Notes: generated by a model not told the origin, from the letters alone. 64,000 nucleotides of DNA from Colwellia sp. MB02u-6 (GCF_014077095.1 NZ_JACGVG010000035.1:248001-312000), one strand, 5' to 3'; counted from the stretch's first letter, positions 7,827 to 17,822 are shown. Numbers and translations: made by a program.

Positions 7827-10800
7827 TTAAATGTTATTTTTTCCAAATAAAGTGGATTTATTGGCAATTTGAAAAGAAAGCAGATATTTTTGGAAGTCAC
7901 CTTTAGGTAGCGGTTTACTATAAAGGTAGCCTTGTAATTGCTCGCAACGTAAGCCAGATAAAAAACTCAATTGCTGATTGGTTTCAACGCCTTCTGCGAC
8001 CACTTGCATACCTAAGTTATGTGCGATGGTCACTATTGTGGCCACCATATTCCTTCCTTGCTCTGAGGTTTCAATATCATCAACAAAGGCTTTGTCTATT
8101 TTTAACGTATTTAAGGGGAATTTTTTCAAATAAGCTAGTGAAGAATAACCCGTGCCAAAATCGTCCAGTGATAAATGGATACCCAGCGCACGAATTTGTA
8201 ACATAGTATCAATCGCTTTTTGGGGTGAGTCCATCACCGTGCCTTCAGTTATTTCTAGCTCAAGATATTTTGCCAGTAAGCCACTTTCTTTTAACGTGTC
8301 AGCAATCATTGCCACCAAATTTGGTTGGGTAAACTGCACTGCTGAAAGGTTAACTGCCACACGTCCGTCAAAAAGTCCTGTATCGACCCATTTTTTAGTG
8401 GCAAAGCATGCTTTGCGTAAAACTATCTCACCAATATCTATAATTTGCCCTGTTTCTTCTGATACAGGGATAAAGACCACTGGGCTTACTATGCCTTTAT
8501 TTGGTGTTTCAAAGCGAACTAAGGCCTCCATACCTGCTATCTTACCGGTAGCAATCTCGATTTTTGGTTGATAAAAAACCGAAAATAAATCCTCCTTTAA
8601 TCCGTGTCGAATTAAGCTTTCTATTTGCAGGCGTTTAACGGCGGTTTTATTCATTGAGTCGCTGAAAAATTGGTATTTATTACCCCCCGTGTTCTTCGCA
8701 TGGTACATGGCCGTATCGGCATTTTTAAGGAGCTCCTGTGGACTCGCGCCATCTTCAGGATAAATTACGATGCCAACGCTACTATAAAGCACAATTTCTT
8801 GACTTTTAAGTCTAAGCGGTAGTGCAATAGATTTTAAAACTTCTTTGGCGATGTGGGTGATGGTATGAAGATCATTGGTGTTCTTAACAATTATACTAAA
8901 TTCATCGCCACCTAAACGATAAACCGTATCTTGATTTCGCCCAAGAATTTTAATGCGTTCGGCCACTTTGCATAGTAAAACATCGCCGACTTCATGTCCT
9001 AATGAGTCATTAACTTTTTTAAAGTTATCTAAATCAAATACCAGTAAGGCATGTGGGACTTTACTGCTAACTAATTTTTGTTGATTGGCTTGAAAATAAG
9101 CACGATTCGGCAACCCAGTTAGGGTGTCGGTATTGGCAAGTTTTCTTAATTCTGCTTCTGTTTGCTTGCGCTTGGTTATATCGGAGAAAACACCAACAAA
9201 GTGCGATATATTAGCACTTTCGTCACGAATTATATCGATATTAAAGTCAGTTGAATAAATCTCGCCATTGTCACGTTTGCTTTTTATTTCACCGTGCCAA
9301 CTACCTTTGGTCATTAAATGCTGTTTAACCTTTTGATTAAAGCTATCAGGATATTGTTCAAAATTAAGTAAAGTCCCCTGCATTTGTAACTTATTTTTGC
9401 CGGTTATATTTTGAAATGCTTTATTGATATCTACGACAGTAAATTGACGGTCATAAATAACAATCGCGTCTGAAATATTCTCGATACATTTAGCAAAAAG
9501 TTTTAAACGCTCATCGGCGCGCTTAATTTGACTAATATCTTTTAAGGTCCCTGTCATTCGGCTGGGTTTGTTTTTTTCATCTCGTTCAACAATTTTTCCA
9601 CGGTCGAGCACCCAGATCCATTTTTCGTTTTTATCTTTAACACGATAGGTCGCTTCAAAGTGTTTACTACTGTCTTCCATGTGCTGGTTCAAAGCTTCTC
9701 GTACTCGTGGGATGTCGTGTTGGTGGATGTTGGTTTCATCTTTGCCGACATTACGTTTGCCATCTTGCGGGAATTCTAAAATTCCCCATATATTTGAGCG
9801 AAATATTTTTCCGCTCTTCATGTTCCAATCCCACATTTCATCACCGCTGCCCCAAAGGGATAACTTAAGGCGTTCCTCACTTAACTTTATTTGAAGGTGA
9901 TAAAGGCGCTTATGGCGTATCTGTTGCAATATGTAGGTGAAGATTAATAGTGCAATAAGGCTATAGAAAAATACGGCGCTAGTTGACAGCCACCATGGAG
10001 GCATTATGGTGATATTGAGCGTTTTTATTGCACTTTCTTGTTTGTTTTGTAAATCGTAGGCCTGCACTTCAAAAGTATAATCGCCAGAGTTTAAATTAGT
10101 GTAAGTTGCTCTTTGATTATTTTTACCAGAATCTATCCATTTATCTTCTAATCCAATTAAACGGTAACGGTAATTTAGCTGGTTCGGTAACTTTGTATTA
10201 GGGGTTATAAATTCAATGCTAAATTGGGACTGTGTGTGCTTCAACATAAGAGTAGTTAAATGATTAGGGGATTTTTCTAAATAAAATTCTTTATCGGTTA
10301 TATTAGAGTGTAAAGTGCTCGCAACAGGAACCGCTTTGTTCGCTATGAGTATATTAGAAATAGTGGGAGTAGGTGTCAGTTGGCCAATGTGAGAAATCTC
10401 TTGAGGAATGAAGGTATGGAAACCATTTATTCCTCCAAAAAAGATTGTATCAGCAGAAGTTCGTAAAGAGCTGTCACTAATATACTCATTGTCACTTAAT
10501 AGCATATCTTTATTGAAAGATTTTACTATGTTATTTTTAGGATCTACTGAGTTAATGCCGATATTCGTTGAAAGCCAACCTTTACCGGTAGAATCAATTA
10601 CTATGTCCGCAATGAAATTATTACTAAGACCATTTTTTTCGTTAAACAACAAATTAGTATTATTTTTTTTGTTTATTAATGCTAAACCGTTGAGATGTGA
10701 ACCTAACCAAATCCATTCATTGGACAATGAAATAGTAGATATATCCCCAAATACGTTACTATTTGATAGTAAATATAAATTATTTGAAAAATCAAGTTTT

Positions 10801-12416
10801 GATACATTAAAGGTTAATATTTCACCTCTGCTTGTGGAGAGCCATATTGTGTTGTCATTGTCGTATTTTAAGGTAGTAAATAGGCTGCCACTCTCTTGTT
10901 CATATATTTCAAATTGATTGGTTTTAGTATCAAAAGATGTCAATTGCATTTCGTTATCAATAAACCAAATTTTATTTTCTATCAAAAATAATTTACTGTA
11001 TTCGGTATGAGATAAGTTGAGTCCCCATGCCTTATTTTCAATTAATGTTAAAGTCTTAGTATCAAAGTAATAAAGACTTCCTGGTTTATTAGGACTTTTC
11101 GCTTCAGCTTGTAACCATAAATTATCTTGATCGTCTATCATTAAGTGAGAAATAGCTGTCTTATTGCCAATTCTCAGATGAACTATTTTTTCATCTGAGT
11201 TTGTGTAGCTTAGTTTTCCATTATTTGTTGCAAACCAGATCCTTCCATCTTTAGATTCAGCAAACGCATATACGGCGCTAGGTGTTTCATCATAGCTAAA
11301 TAAACCATGTCTAATTTTTAACTGTAAACTGTTAAAGGTATTGATGCCATTTCCGACAGTTCCGATCCAAATATTATCCGCACTGTCTTTAAATAATTTT
11401 AATATATAGTTATTTGAAATAGCACTTTTATGCTGCACAGTTTGATAAGCATCTATATCTCCAGAGAGCAAGTTGATAATATTTAGCCCATTTAGCGTGC
11501 CAAGCCAAACCATCGATTCATCTAATAATGCGATAGACCTCACATTATTAGATAATAATTTATCATCTATATTTTCTGAGTCAGCGGAGTAATGCTTTTT
11601 AATTTTGTAATCTTGAGAAACAACATACAAGCCATTATCTGTAGCTAACCAATATTGATTATCGATAGTCTTTAGGTCATAAAGGCTCGTAGCGTTAAGT
11701 GATAAATCCCACTTGTTTTCACCAGATAGCGGCACTAAAAATGTCAGTGTACTGTTAGCTAAATATATACCCTTATCAAAAGTACCAAGCCAATAATTAC
11801 CTTTTTCATCTTGAAAAATAGTTTTAATTTCTTTTAAGGCAGTATCAAATCCACGAATTCGTATCCGAGAGAAATTTTTATTCTCGTTGTCGAATTTATG
11901 TAGACCTTCTTTAGTAGATATCAAAATGTCATTTTGTTTATCTTGGTAAATATCCCAAATTTCATTATCTTTTAGAGAGTTACTTTCGTTAGTTTGATTG
12001 AGAAAGTTATCAAAATTATCTAATGATTCGTTATATCGGCTTAGTCCTTTATTTGTACCAACCCAGAGTACATTTTTGCTATCGATAAAGATTTTTCTAA
12101 TAAAGTTATTAGCAATTGATTTATTATCGGTACTGTCGTGACGATAATAAACAAAGTTTTTACCATCGTAACGATTTAAACCGTCTTGTGTAGCTATCCA
12201 TATAAAGCCATTGTTATCTTGAGTTATATCGTAAACATAGCTCTGTGATAAACCTTCTGCAATTGAGATGCGTTCAAACTTCAGTGGGGGGTTATTAATA
12301 TTATTTTCTGACGCTAGACTTTTGCCATAAGGGTATAGGAGAGTTACTAGAGCCAAGACAGCAAGCGTTAGATAAAATTGAGAAATTAATTTTTTTTTGA
12401 AAAAAAGCAAAAGCAC
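7827..12416 (-). CDS. membrane sensor with beta-propeller, Y_Y_Y, two PAS, GGDEF and EAL domains
   Basis: A 1529-aa c-di-GMP signalling protein. A signal sequence (about 1-36) is followed by a large periplasmic sensor of repeated two-component propeller units (for example NGFIWIATQDGLNRYDG, KNVLWVGTNKGLSRY, GNYWLGTFDKGIY), a Y_Y_Y domain before about residue 800, a membrane helix at about 807-830, then two PAS domains. GGDEF (1169-1173) is intact, with an RNQD inhibitory I-site five residues before it. The EAL domain (EAL at 1297-1299, DDFGTGYSSL, VVAEGVE) keeps its catalytic-type motifs. It may therefore both make and break c-di-GMP. Start is GTG 12416 with AAGGG upstream. The ligand of the propeller is unknown; related sensors often detect polysaccharide breakdown products. 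Confidence 0.93.
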   Translation of the reverse strand: MLLLFFKKKLISQFYLTLAVLALVTLLYPYGKSLASENNINNPPLKFERISIAEGLSQSYVYDITQDNNGFIWIATQDGLNRYDGKNFVYYRHDSTDNKSIANNFIRKIFIDSKNVLWVGTNKGLSRYNESLDNFDNFLNQTNESNSLKDNEIWDIYQDKQNDILISTKEGLHKFDNENKNFSRIRIRGFDTALKEIKTIFQDEKGNYWLGTFDKGIYLANSTLTFLVPLSGENKWDLSLNATSLYDLKTIDNQYWLATDNGLYVVSQDYKIKKHYSADSENIDDKLLSNNVRSIALLDESMVWLGTLNGLNIINLLSGDIDAYQTVQHKSAISNNYILKLFKDSADNIWIGTVGNGINTFNSLQLKIRHGLFSYDETPSAVYAFAESKDGRIWFATNNGKLSYTNSDEKIVHLRIGNKTAISHLMIDDQDNLWLQAEAKSPNKPGSLYYFDTKTLTLIENKAWGLNLSHTEYSKLFLIENKIWFIDNEMQLTSFDTKTNQFEIYEQESGSLFTTLKYDNDNTIWLSTSRGEILTFNVSKLDFSNNLYLLSNSNVFGDISTISLSNEWIWLGSHLNGLALINKKNNTNLLFNEKNGLSNNFIADIVIDSTGKGWLSTNIGINSVDPKNNIVKSFNKDMLLSDNEYISDSSLRTSADTIFFGGINGFHTFIPQEISHIGQLTPTPTISNILIANKAVPVASTLHSNITDKEFYLEKSPNHLTTLMLKHTQSQFSIEFITPNTKLPNQLNYRYRLIGLEDKWIDSGKNNQRATYTNLNSGDYTFEVQAYDLQNKQESAIKTLNITIMPPWWLSTSAVFFYSLIALLIFTYILQQIRHKRLYHLQIKLSEERLKLSLWGSGDEMWDWNMKSGKIFRSNIWGILEFPQDGKRNVGKDETNIHQHDIPRVREALNQHMEDSSKHFEATYRVKDKNEKWIWVLDRGKIVERDEKNKPSRMTGTLKDISQIKRADERLKLFAKCIENISDAIVIYDRQFTVVDINKAFQNITGKNKLQMQGTLLNFEQYPDSFNQKVKQHLMTKGSWHGEIKSKRDNGEIYSTDFNIDIIRDESANISHFVGVFSDITKRKQTEAELRKLANTDTLTGLPNRAYFQANQQKLVSSKVPHALLVFDLDNFKKVNDSLGHEVGDVLLCKVAERIKILGRNQDTVYRLGGDEFSIIVKNTNDLHTITHIAKEVLKSIALPLRLKSQEIVLYSSVGIVIYPEDGASPQELLKNADTAMYHAKNTGGNKYQFFSDSMNKTAVKRLQIESLIRHGLKEDLFSVFYQPKIEIATGKIAGMEALVRFETPNKGIVSPVVFIPVSEETGQIIDIGEIVLRKACFATKKWVDTGLFDGRVAVNLSAVQFTQPNLVAMIADTLKESGLLAKYLELEITEGTVMDSPQKAIDTMLQIRALGIHLSLDDFGTGYSSLAYLKKFPLNTLKIDKAFVDDIETSEQGRNMVATIVTIAHNLGMQVVAEGVETNQQLSFLSGLRCEQLQGYLYSKPLPKGDFQKYLLSFQIANKSTLFGKNNI

Positions 12417-12506
12417 TAATACAACCCTTTTAGTTAAACCTATACCTTAATGATTTAGCTTATTTAGGTATGCTATATATTCTATTATGTCTGGATATTA
12501 CGCCCT

Positions 12507-12535
12507 ATTACAATAGATGTGGGGAACTAAGTCAA
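12507..12535 (-). promoter_or_regulatory. promoter of the GGDEF/EAL sensor gene
   Basis: On the minus strand TTGACT (12530-12535), a 17-base spacer, then TGTAAT (12507-12512). It lies about 90 bases upstream of the GTG start at 12416. The -35 box is five of six, the -10 box five of six. Confidence 0.5.
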
Positions 12536-12544
12536 TCTTTGCTG

Positions 12545-12577
12545 TTATTGTGTCGGTATTGTGTCGGTATTGTGTGG
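12545..12577. repeat. three tandem copies of an 11-base unit
   Basis: TTATTGTGTCG, GTATTGTGTCG and GTATTGTGTGG follow each other without gap, just upstream of the sensor promoter and downstream of the M16 peptidase gene. The length of one helical turn would put a bound regulator on one face of the DNA, but simple slippage is an equally good explanation. Confidence 0.7.
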
Positions 12578-12622
12578 TGACATTCTGATTCTTAATATAT
12601 TTTCTTGTTTGTATCGGCTAAC

Positions 12623-15454
12623 TTAATATTTTCTTTGACATTTTTTTAATAGAAATTCGATATTGTCATTAATGGTTACATTCTTGGTTATTTTATCTAA
12701 CTGTATTTTGTTTTCATAACTTAATAACGACAAGCGATCTTTTATCTCTGTGCCATTAAAATATTGTTGGAGAAAGTTAGCTACATTATCTATTGAGATA
12801 GTTTTAATCATTAAAATGAGTTTTTGCTTTTGGTCAAAAGAGGCTTCTTTATTACAAATAGCGGCCCAATAACGCTGACTTTTAATTCTCAAGTTTGTAT
12901 CTTTTTCTTGTAACTGACTTGCTAGGCCAAATCGTAAATGCTGCCAGTGCTCATCAGGCAAGTTTGTAATGTAATGATTTGTTCGAGCGATAAAGTCATT
13001 CATGGCTTCTGTTAATGTTACTGAGTCGGTGTGCGGCGATTGAATATAAAAAGCAATGCCAGGGTAGCAATTAATCGGTATAAAACCGACACCAACCAAA
13101 TAGCCATATTGTTTTTCTGTGCGCATTTCTTGGAAGAAAATAGGTGATAATAATTGATTAGTTAACATGGTTAACGCTATTGTGCGCAAATCTTTATTTG
13201 GCATGGGGTAGTAGAGTAAAGCGGCGTGATCATGCTCTGGTAACTCCACCGGTAGTGTCAATGGGCCGACGCCTTGAAGATCTATACATGGAATGTCAAC
13301 TTGGTTATTTTGAGATAACTTGCCATCAAAAACTTGTTTAACCTTGATAATAATATGGTCAGCAGATTGTCTGGACCAATTGCCATGAATGAGTAAATTG
13401 ACCGCGGTTTTTTCAAAGATATGGGCTACAAAATTTGTAAACGTTTGAAACGATATTTCCCCTAGGGCATTAATTAAACTTTGGTTACTGGGGCTTTTGG
13501 GTTGCATTGTGGCGCTTAGCTTGGCAAATAACTGTGAAATTGATTTACTGTTTTCTGCGTTTTTCCAGTGACTGAGCAGTTCTTGCTTAAATAATTCGAA
13601 TTTATTAGGGCAAAATTTTCCTTGCATTAAACTTGCTAACAATAGCGGCAATAATTTTTCTTGTTTTGTACTAATGCCTGATAATTTTAGCGTTAGCCCA
13701 CTCTGATGAGAATATAGGTGATAGTGAATGCCCGCTAATTCCGCGTTATAATGTTCCTCAATAACAGCGTCGCTGTAAAGGTCAATAAATAAACGTGTCA
13801 TTGCTATCGTGCTAGCACTTTCTATTACTGCTGGAGAGTCTATAGAGAGATAGATATAGCCTTTAGGGGTATTAAAACTAGTGTCATGTTTAAACCAAAC
13901 ATTTAAACCATTTTGCTGACAAATATTTGTGGGCGGTGTCAGCGGGCTATTTTCTGTATCATCATTTTTGATCAGCTCAGGCCAGGACACTATATAAGGG
14001 TTTTTGCTGGGTAAAAAAAGCTCGTTTATGTTGGGGGCATTTTGCCACTGCTCAATTTCCTCGGGTTTAATATCGTTGACCGAGTAGGGAACTTGATACC
14101 ATTTACTGGTGTTGATATGGGGCTGTTGAGGGATATTTTTATCGATAGAAATAATGCGAATATTAGTCGCAACCATTAAGCCAAGTAAGGTATTTAGTGT
14201 TGCTTGATTTTGACCTTCCATAACGTAATCACCGAAAATGTAATCTTGTTCTGGATAATGTTGCATATTGATCACAAGTTGGCTGACAGAGTTCAGAGGT
14301 GATAGTTTTTCCTGGTAAGAAAATGATAACTCAGCTAAGGCTTTTTTCTCTTGATAATATTGTTGATTAATTGGCGCTTTTTTAAGTAAATTTAGATATG
14401 AAAATACGATACTGACAATGGTAGTGATGTGCTTTTTACCTAATTCAGAAAGTGAGATGCTAATATTGAAATCTTTAAAATTAGAGCCATTTATGCCTGA
14501 GCCAGCCGTTAAAGCCAGCGCCCATTGTCTACTTTTTAACAATGACAAAATGCTACCCGGACCTTCATGACCAATTAAGTAGGCCAGAATAGCTTCAGGC
14601 TTTTGACGATAAAATTGATCAATACTTGGCATGGCAAAGCTAATGATCAGTTGTTGATCGTTTTTAACTGGCTGCACTGTGATCAATTTTTGTTGATGCT
14701 GGGCCAAGTAAAGGGGCTCACTAATTTTTGTTTTAGCAATGCCATTAGTCTTAATCTTGGAAAAGTGTTCATTGGCTAAATTTTCTAATTCGTTGAGGGT
14801 TTGTGGACCTTCTAATACTAAGGTCATAAAATGCGCTTGATAATGCTTTTGAAAAAACGCACACAACTCATCGCGTAAATTGTAACCGCTTTTATCTGCT
14901 AAGGTCTTACTGCTACCGACAGAAAACTTTGCAAAAGGGTGAGCTTGATTAATCGTTTCTTTGTGAACGTCGTAAAGGCGTCGAATATCGTCTTTAAGCT
15001 TGAGTTTGAATTCGGCGTCAATGTTCTTACGTTCTTTGTGAACAAATTCTTCAGATAATAACGGCATAGTAAAAAACTCGCCAAAACGTGTTATTGCCGC
15101 ACTAAAATGTTGATAACCTATATCAAAGAAAAAACAGGTATGCTCTGTTGCTGTCCAAGCGTTATTACTGCCACCATGTTGATTAATAAATTTCTGATAT
15201 TCACTGCCATCAGGAAAGTTTTTGGTGCCAAGAAATAGCATGTGCTCAAGAAAATGAGCAAGTCCCTGTCGATGATGAGGATCATCAAAATGTCCCACGT
15301 TAACGGCTAAAGCAGCAGCAGATTTATTTGATTCAGGGTTATGGATCAACAAAGCTCTTAAGCCATTGCCTAAAACAATGGTTTGATAGTGTTTAGCGTC
15401 ATTTGGGCTTTGTTTCACAGTTACTCCCGCACAATTTATGCTGTAGCTCGGCAT
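12623..15454 (-). CDS. M16 family (insulinase/protease III-like) zinc metallopeptidase
   Basis: A 943-aa peptidase. The inverted zinc motif HFLEH is at residues 67-71 and the third ligand is E148 in NIDAEF, 77 residues after the second His, as in insulinase and E. coli protease III. The order is catalytic M16 domain, inactive M16 repeats and a C-terminal domain with the QMRTEKQYGYLVGVGF-like region (here EMRTEKQYGYLVG) that contacts substrate in this family. No clear signal peptide is present, so it may be cytoplasmic, unlike protease III. It probably degrades small peptides. It diverges from sixA and is followed on the same strand by the sensor gene, with about 200 bases between. Confidence 0.92.
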   Translation of the reverse strand: MPSYSINCAGVTVKQSPNDAKHYQTIVLGNGLRALLIHNPESNKSAAALAVNVGHFDDPHHRQGLAHFLEHMLFLGTKNFPDGSEYQKFINQHGGSNNAWTATEHTCFFFDIGYQHFSAAITRFGEFFTMPLLSEEFVHKERKNIDAEFKLKLKDDIRRLYDVHKETINQAHPFAKFSVGSSKTLADKSGYNLRDELCAFFQKHYQAHFMTLVLEGPQTLNELENLANEHFSKIKTNGIAKTKISEPLYLAQHQQKLITVQPVKNDQQLIISFAMPSIDQFYRQKPEAILAYLIGHEGPGSILSLLKSRQWALALTAGSGINGSNFKDFNISISLSELGKKHITTIVSIVFSYLNLLKKAPINQQYYQEKKALAELSFSYQEKLSPLNSVSQLVINMQHYPEQDYIFGDYVMEGQNQATLNTLLGLMVATNIRIISIDKNIPQQPHINTSKWYQVPYSVNDIKPEEIEQWQNAPNINELFLPSKNPYIVSWPELIKNDDTENSPLTPPTNICQQNGLNVWFKHDTSFNTPKGYIYLSIDSPAVIESASTIAMTRLFIDLYSDAVIEEHYNAELAGIHYHLYSHQSGLTLKLSGISTKQEKLLPLLLASLMQGKFCPNKFELFKQELLSHWKNAENSKSISQLFAKLSATMQPKSPSNQSLINALGEISFQTFTNFVAHIFEKTAVNLLIHGNWSRQSADHIIIKVKQVFDGKLSQNNQVDIPCIDLQGVGPLTLPVELPEHDHAALLYYPMPNKDLRTIALTMLTNQLLSPIFFQEMRTEKQYGYLVGVGFIPINCYPGIAFYIQSPHTDSVTLTEAMNDFIARTNHYITNLPDEHWQHLRFGLASQLQEKDTNLRIKSQRYWAAICNKEASFDQKQKLILMIKTISIDNVANFLQQYFNGTEIKDRLSLLSYENKIQLDKITKNVTINDNIEFLLKKCQRKY

Positions 15455-15663
15455 CGCTATGCTCTATTGATAACCTTTCTAAATTACCTTAAGGAATAAG
15501 GTGAGTCCATTTTATTCTTATTAGATGTTATAAAAAGCTAAACAATTCGTTTACTATAGCCAAATTATTGAGAATTACGGCTAAACCACTTGAATATATA
15601 AGATTCATGTTGTTTGGACATACAATCAACTATATTGAAAATTGTGTTGGAATTAAGGTGTTT

Positions 15664-16143
15664 ATGCAAATTTTTGTTATGCGTCACGGACAAGCTAAAA
15701 TGGTTGCACCGTCTGATGCACTCAGACCGTTAACTGAAAACGGCGTCAAAGAAGCTACAATAATGGGGCAATGGTTATTGGAAAACAGTCTGACATTTGA
15801 TTGTGTTTTTGTTAGCCCATATTTACGTGCGCAACAAACGGCAGATGCGGTGATTAGCCAGTTAGGAAATGTAGGTAAAAGGCAAACCTTAAGTATTATT
15901 ACGCCAGAAGATAGTGCTAAAGATGTTCATGATTATCTTGATGCCGTTTGTGCTGTTGAGCAGTACCAGAAAATATTATTAGTGTCACATATGCCTTTGA
16001 TAAGCTATTTGGTCGCCGAATTAAGTATTGATAACACTATGCCTATATTTCAAACGGGCTCCGTAGCGCAAATTGACTATGATGCCAACAAAATGCAAGG
16101 TGAGCTTATTAGGTTAATCTCACCTAATGAAATTGTCAGTTAA
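15664..16143 (+). CDS. sixA: phosphohistidine phosphatase SixA
   Basis: A 159-aa histidine phosphatase, close to the 161 aa of E. coli SixA, which dephosphorylates phosphohistidine in HPt domains and the nitrogen-related phosphotransferase system. The RHG motif is at the N-terminus (VMRHGQAK) and the second catalytic His is in LLVSHMPLISYLVAEL. I chose ATG 15664 because AAGG precedes it by eight bases and it places RHG at residues 7-9; an upstream in-frame start would add 32 residues that do not fit the family. It converges with smrB. Its neighbourhood with fadJ and fadI recalls E. coli, but here 8.8 kb separates them. Confidence 0.92.
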   Translation: MQIFVMRHGQAKMVAPSDALRPLTENGVKEATIMGQWLLENSLTFDCVFVSPYLRAQQTADAVISQLGNVGKRQTLSIITPEDSAKDVHDYLDAVCAVEQYQKILLVSHMPLISYLVAELSIDNTMPIFQTGSVAQIDYDANKMQGELIRLISPNEIVS

Positions 16144-16219
16144 CAAAGTTTTTAGTTAATGAACTTTGGTGCTAGGTTGCCATGATTTTTTTGAGACTCT
16201 GGCTCGTTAAGTGTTGGCA

Positions 16220-16762
16220 TTAATCAGTACTAAACTTGTCTTTTAATTCGACTAAAACCAGTATGGCGCCATTGCCACCCCATTCCAATGGCGCTTGATG
16301 AAAGGCCATCACATCAGGGTGCTGTACTAACCAGTGCGGCACTTTATTTTTCAATATGCGGCCACCTAAACCATGAACAATACAAACACATTGTGCATGC
16401 TCTTTTTCGCAAGCAGCAAGTAATGCGGCAATTTCACGCTTTGACTCGTGTTGATCAAGACCGTGTAAGTCTAAAATTAAGTCAGGGGCGTATTGACCAC
16501 GGCGTAAATTTTTAGCTTCAAAACTATCAACACCATCACGAACGTACTTTAGAGGACCATTAAGATTCAGCGCAGGTTCAAATTCATCAGAGAAATGAAA
16601 CTCAGCTAAGGCTTTTTTATCTTTTTGTTTTGCTAAAGTCGTTTTCTGCTTGCTGGTTCTTTTTGCCGGGTGTATTCTGTCCTGTACCATAGGTTTTACC
16701 TTACCTATGGTATCTTTAAATAAATTTATTTCTTCCACATTAAGTGCGTCTTTAGATTTCAT
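16220..16762 (-). CDS. smrB: Smr-domain endonuclease SmrB
   Basis: A 180-aa protein, the E. coli YfcN/SmrB length. The C-terminal Smr domain shows LDLHGLDQHESKREI (about 95-110) and the CIVHGLGGRILKNKVPHWL motif (about 127-145). SmrB cleaves mRNA at collided ribosomes and so starts rescue; that role is known for E. coli. The N-terminal 75 residues are basic and helical, as expected for ribosome binding. It diverges from prmB with 87 bases between the two starts, the same pairing as in E. coli. Confidence 0.92.
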   Translation of the reverse strand: MKSKDALNVEEINLFKDTIGKVKPMVQDRIHPAKRTSKQKTTLAKQKDKKALAEFHFSDEFEPALNLNGPLKYVRDGVDSFEAKNLRRGQYAPDLILDLHGLDQHESKREIAALLAACEKEHAQCVCIVHGLGGRILKNKVPHWLVQHPDVMAFHQAPLEWGGNGAILVLVELKDKFSTD

Positions 16763-16849
16763 TTGCGAAGTTTAAAACATCGACGAACAATAACAAGTGA
16801 AAGTATAATAATAAAAACAACTGTTATGATAATAAAACCTGAGGAAAGC

Positions 16850-17782
16850 GTGGGAATAATAAATTTTGTAGAGGTAAGTGAACAATTACATACCGTTAAT
16901 GATTATGTGCGTTTTGGTGCGAGTCAGTTTAATCAGGCTGAGTTGTATTTTGGCCATGGTACAAACAATGCTTGGCATGAAGCGCTTATTTTGGTGATGC
17001 ATCAATTGGCTTTACCGCAAGAAATATCTAATGATCTTATGCAATGTCGTTTGGTATCCCAAGAGCGAATAGCGATTTTACACTTGTTTGAGCGGAGAAT
17101 GGTTGAAGGCCTACCTGCAGCATATCTAACTAATCAAGCAATGTTTTGTGGCTTGCCCTTTTATGTTGATGAGCGTGTGCTAGTGCCACGCTCGCCAATA
17201 GGTGAGCTAATTGATAATAAATTTGCCGGTTTAATTGATCATGCGCCAAAGCAAATTTTAGATTTATGTACCGGTAGTGGTTGTATTGCTATTGCCTGCG
17301 CTGTTGCGTTTCCTGAGGCAGAAGTTGATGCCGCGGATCTTTCTATTGATGCACTTAATGTGGCGCAAATCAATATTGAAGGTCATGGTTTATCAGCACA
17401 GGTTATACCAATTGAATCTGACGTTTTTTCTGGGGTTGTAGGACAACGTTATGATTTAATAGTGACAAACCCCCCTTATGTTGATCAAGAAGATGTCGAT
17501 GCATTGCCGCAAGAGTATCTACATGAGCCAGTAATGGGCTTAGGCAGTGGTTTTGACGGCTTAGATATCGTACGACAAATTTTGGCGCAAGCCGCGAGTC
17601 ATCTGCATGATAATGGCGTATTGATTTGTGAAGTGGGTAATTCACAAATTCATTTAAGTGCTGCTTTCCCCAATGTGCCATTTCAATGGTTGGCGTTTGA
17701 ACGCGGTGGCCATGGCGTGTTTCGTTTAACTAAAGCACAACTAGAAAATCATCAGCAAGATTTTCAGGCAATAAATAATTAA
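16850..17782 (+). CDS. prmB: 50S ribosomal protein L3 glutamine methyltransferase PrmB
   Basis: SAM-dependent methyltransferase that modifies a glutamine of ribosomal protein L3. The SAM site is ILDLCTGSGCIAIA and the catalytic NPPY motif is in IVTNPPYVDQEDV. I place the start at GTG 16850: GAGGAAA lies five to eight bases upstream and the resulting 310-aa protein matches the E. coli length and N-terminus register. Longer in-frame starts (ATG 16826, TTG 16763) lack a ribosome binding site. It is followed by aroC, as in E. coli. Confidence 0.93.
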   Translation: MGIINFVEVSEQLHTVNDYVRFGASQFNQAELYFGHGTNNAWHEALILVMHQLALPQEISNDLMQCRLVSQERIAILHLFERRMVEGLPAAYLTNQAMFCGLPFYVDERVLVPRSPIGELIDNKFAGLIDHAPKQILDLCTGSGCIAIACAVAFPEAEVDAADLSIDALNVAQINIEGHGLSAQVIPIESDVFSGVVGQRYDLIVTNPPYVDQEDVDALPQEYLHEPVMGLGSGFDGLDIVRQILAQAASHLHDNGVLICEVGNSQIHLSAAFPNVPFQWLAFERGGHGVFRLTKAQLENHQQDFQAINN

Positions 17783-17822
17783 TACCCAACAAGCTGCCTA
17801 GAGTAGTTTATTGGGTACTCTG

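Noticed and set aside
10408-10917. 169-aa open frame on the plus strand inside the sensor gene
   Set aside because: It is antisense to the propeller-coding region, has no ribosome binding site and no recognisable domain. The sensor frame is clearly the real one.
15568-15663. Longer N-terminus for SixA
   Set aside because: The extra 32 residues do not fit the family, where RHG lies within the first ten residues, and ATG 15664 has AAGG at a good distance.
16763-16849. Longer N-terminus for PrmB starting at TTG 16763
   Set aside because: No ribosome binding site, low-complexity Ile/Thr/Lys residues and a mismatch in length to E. coli PrmB; GTG 16850 fits better.
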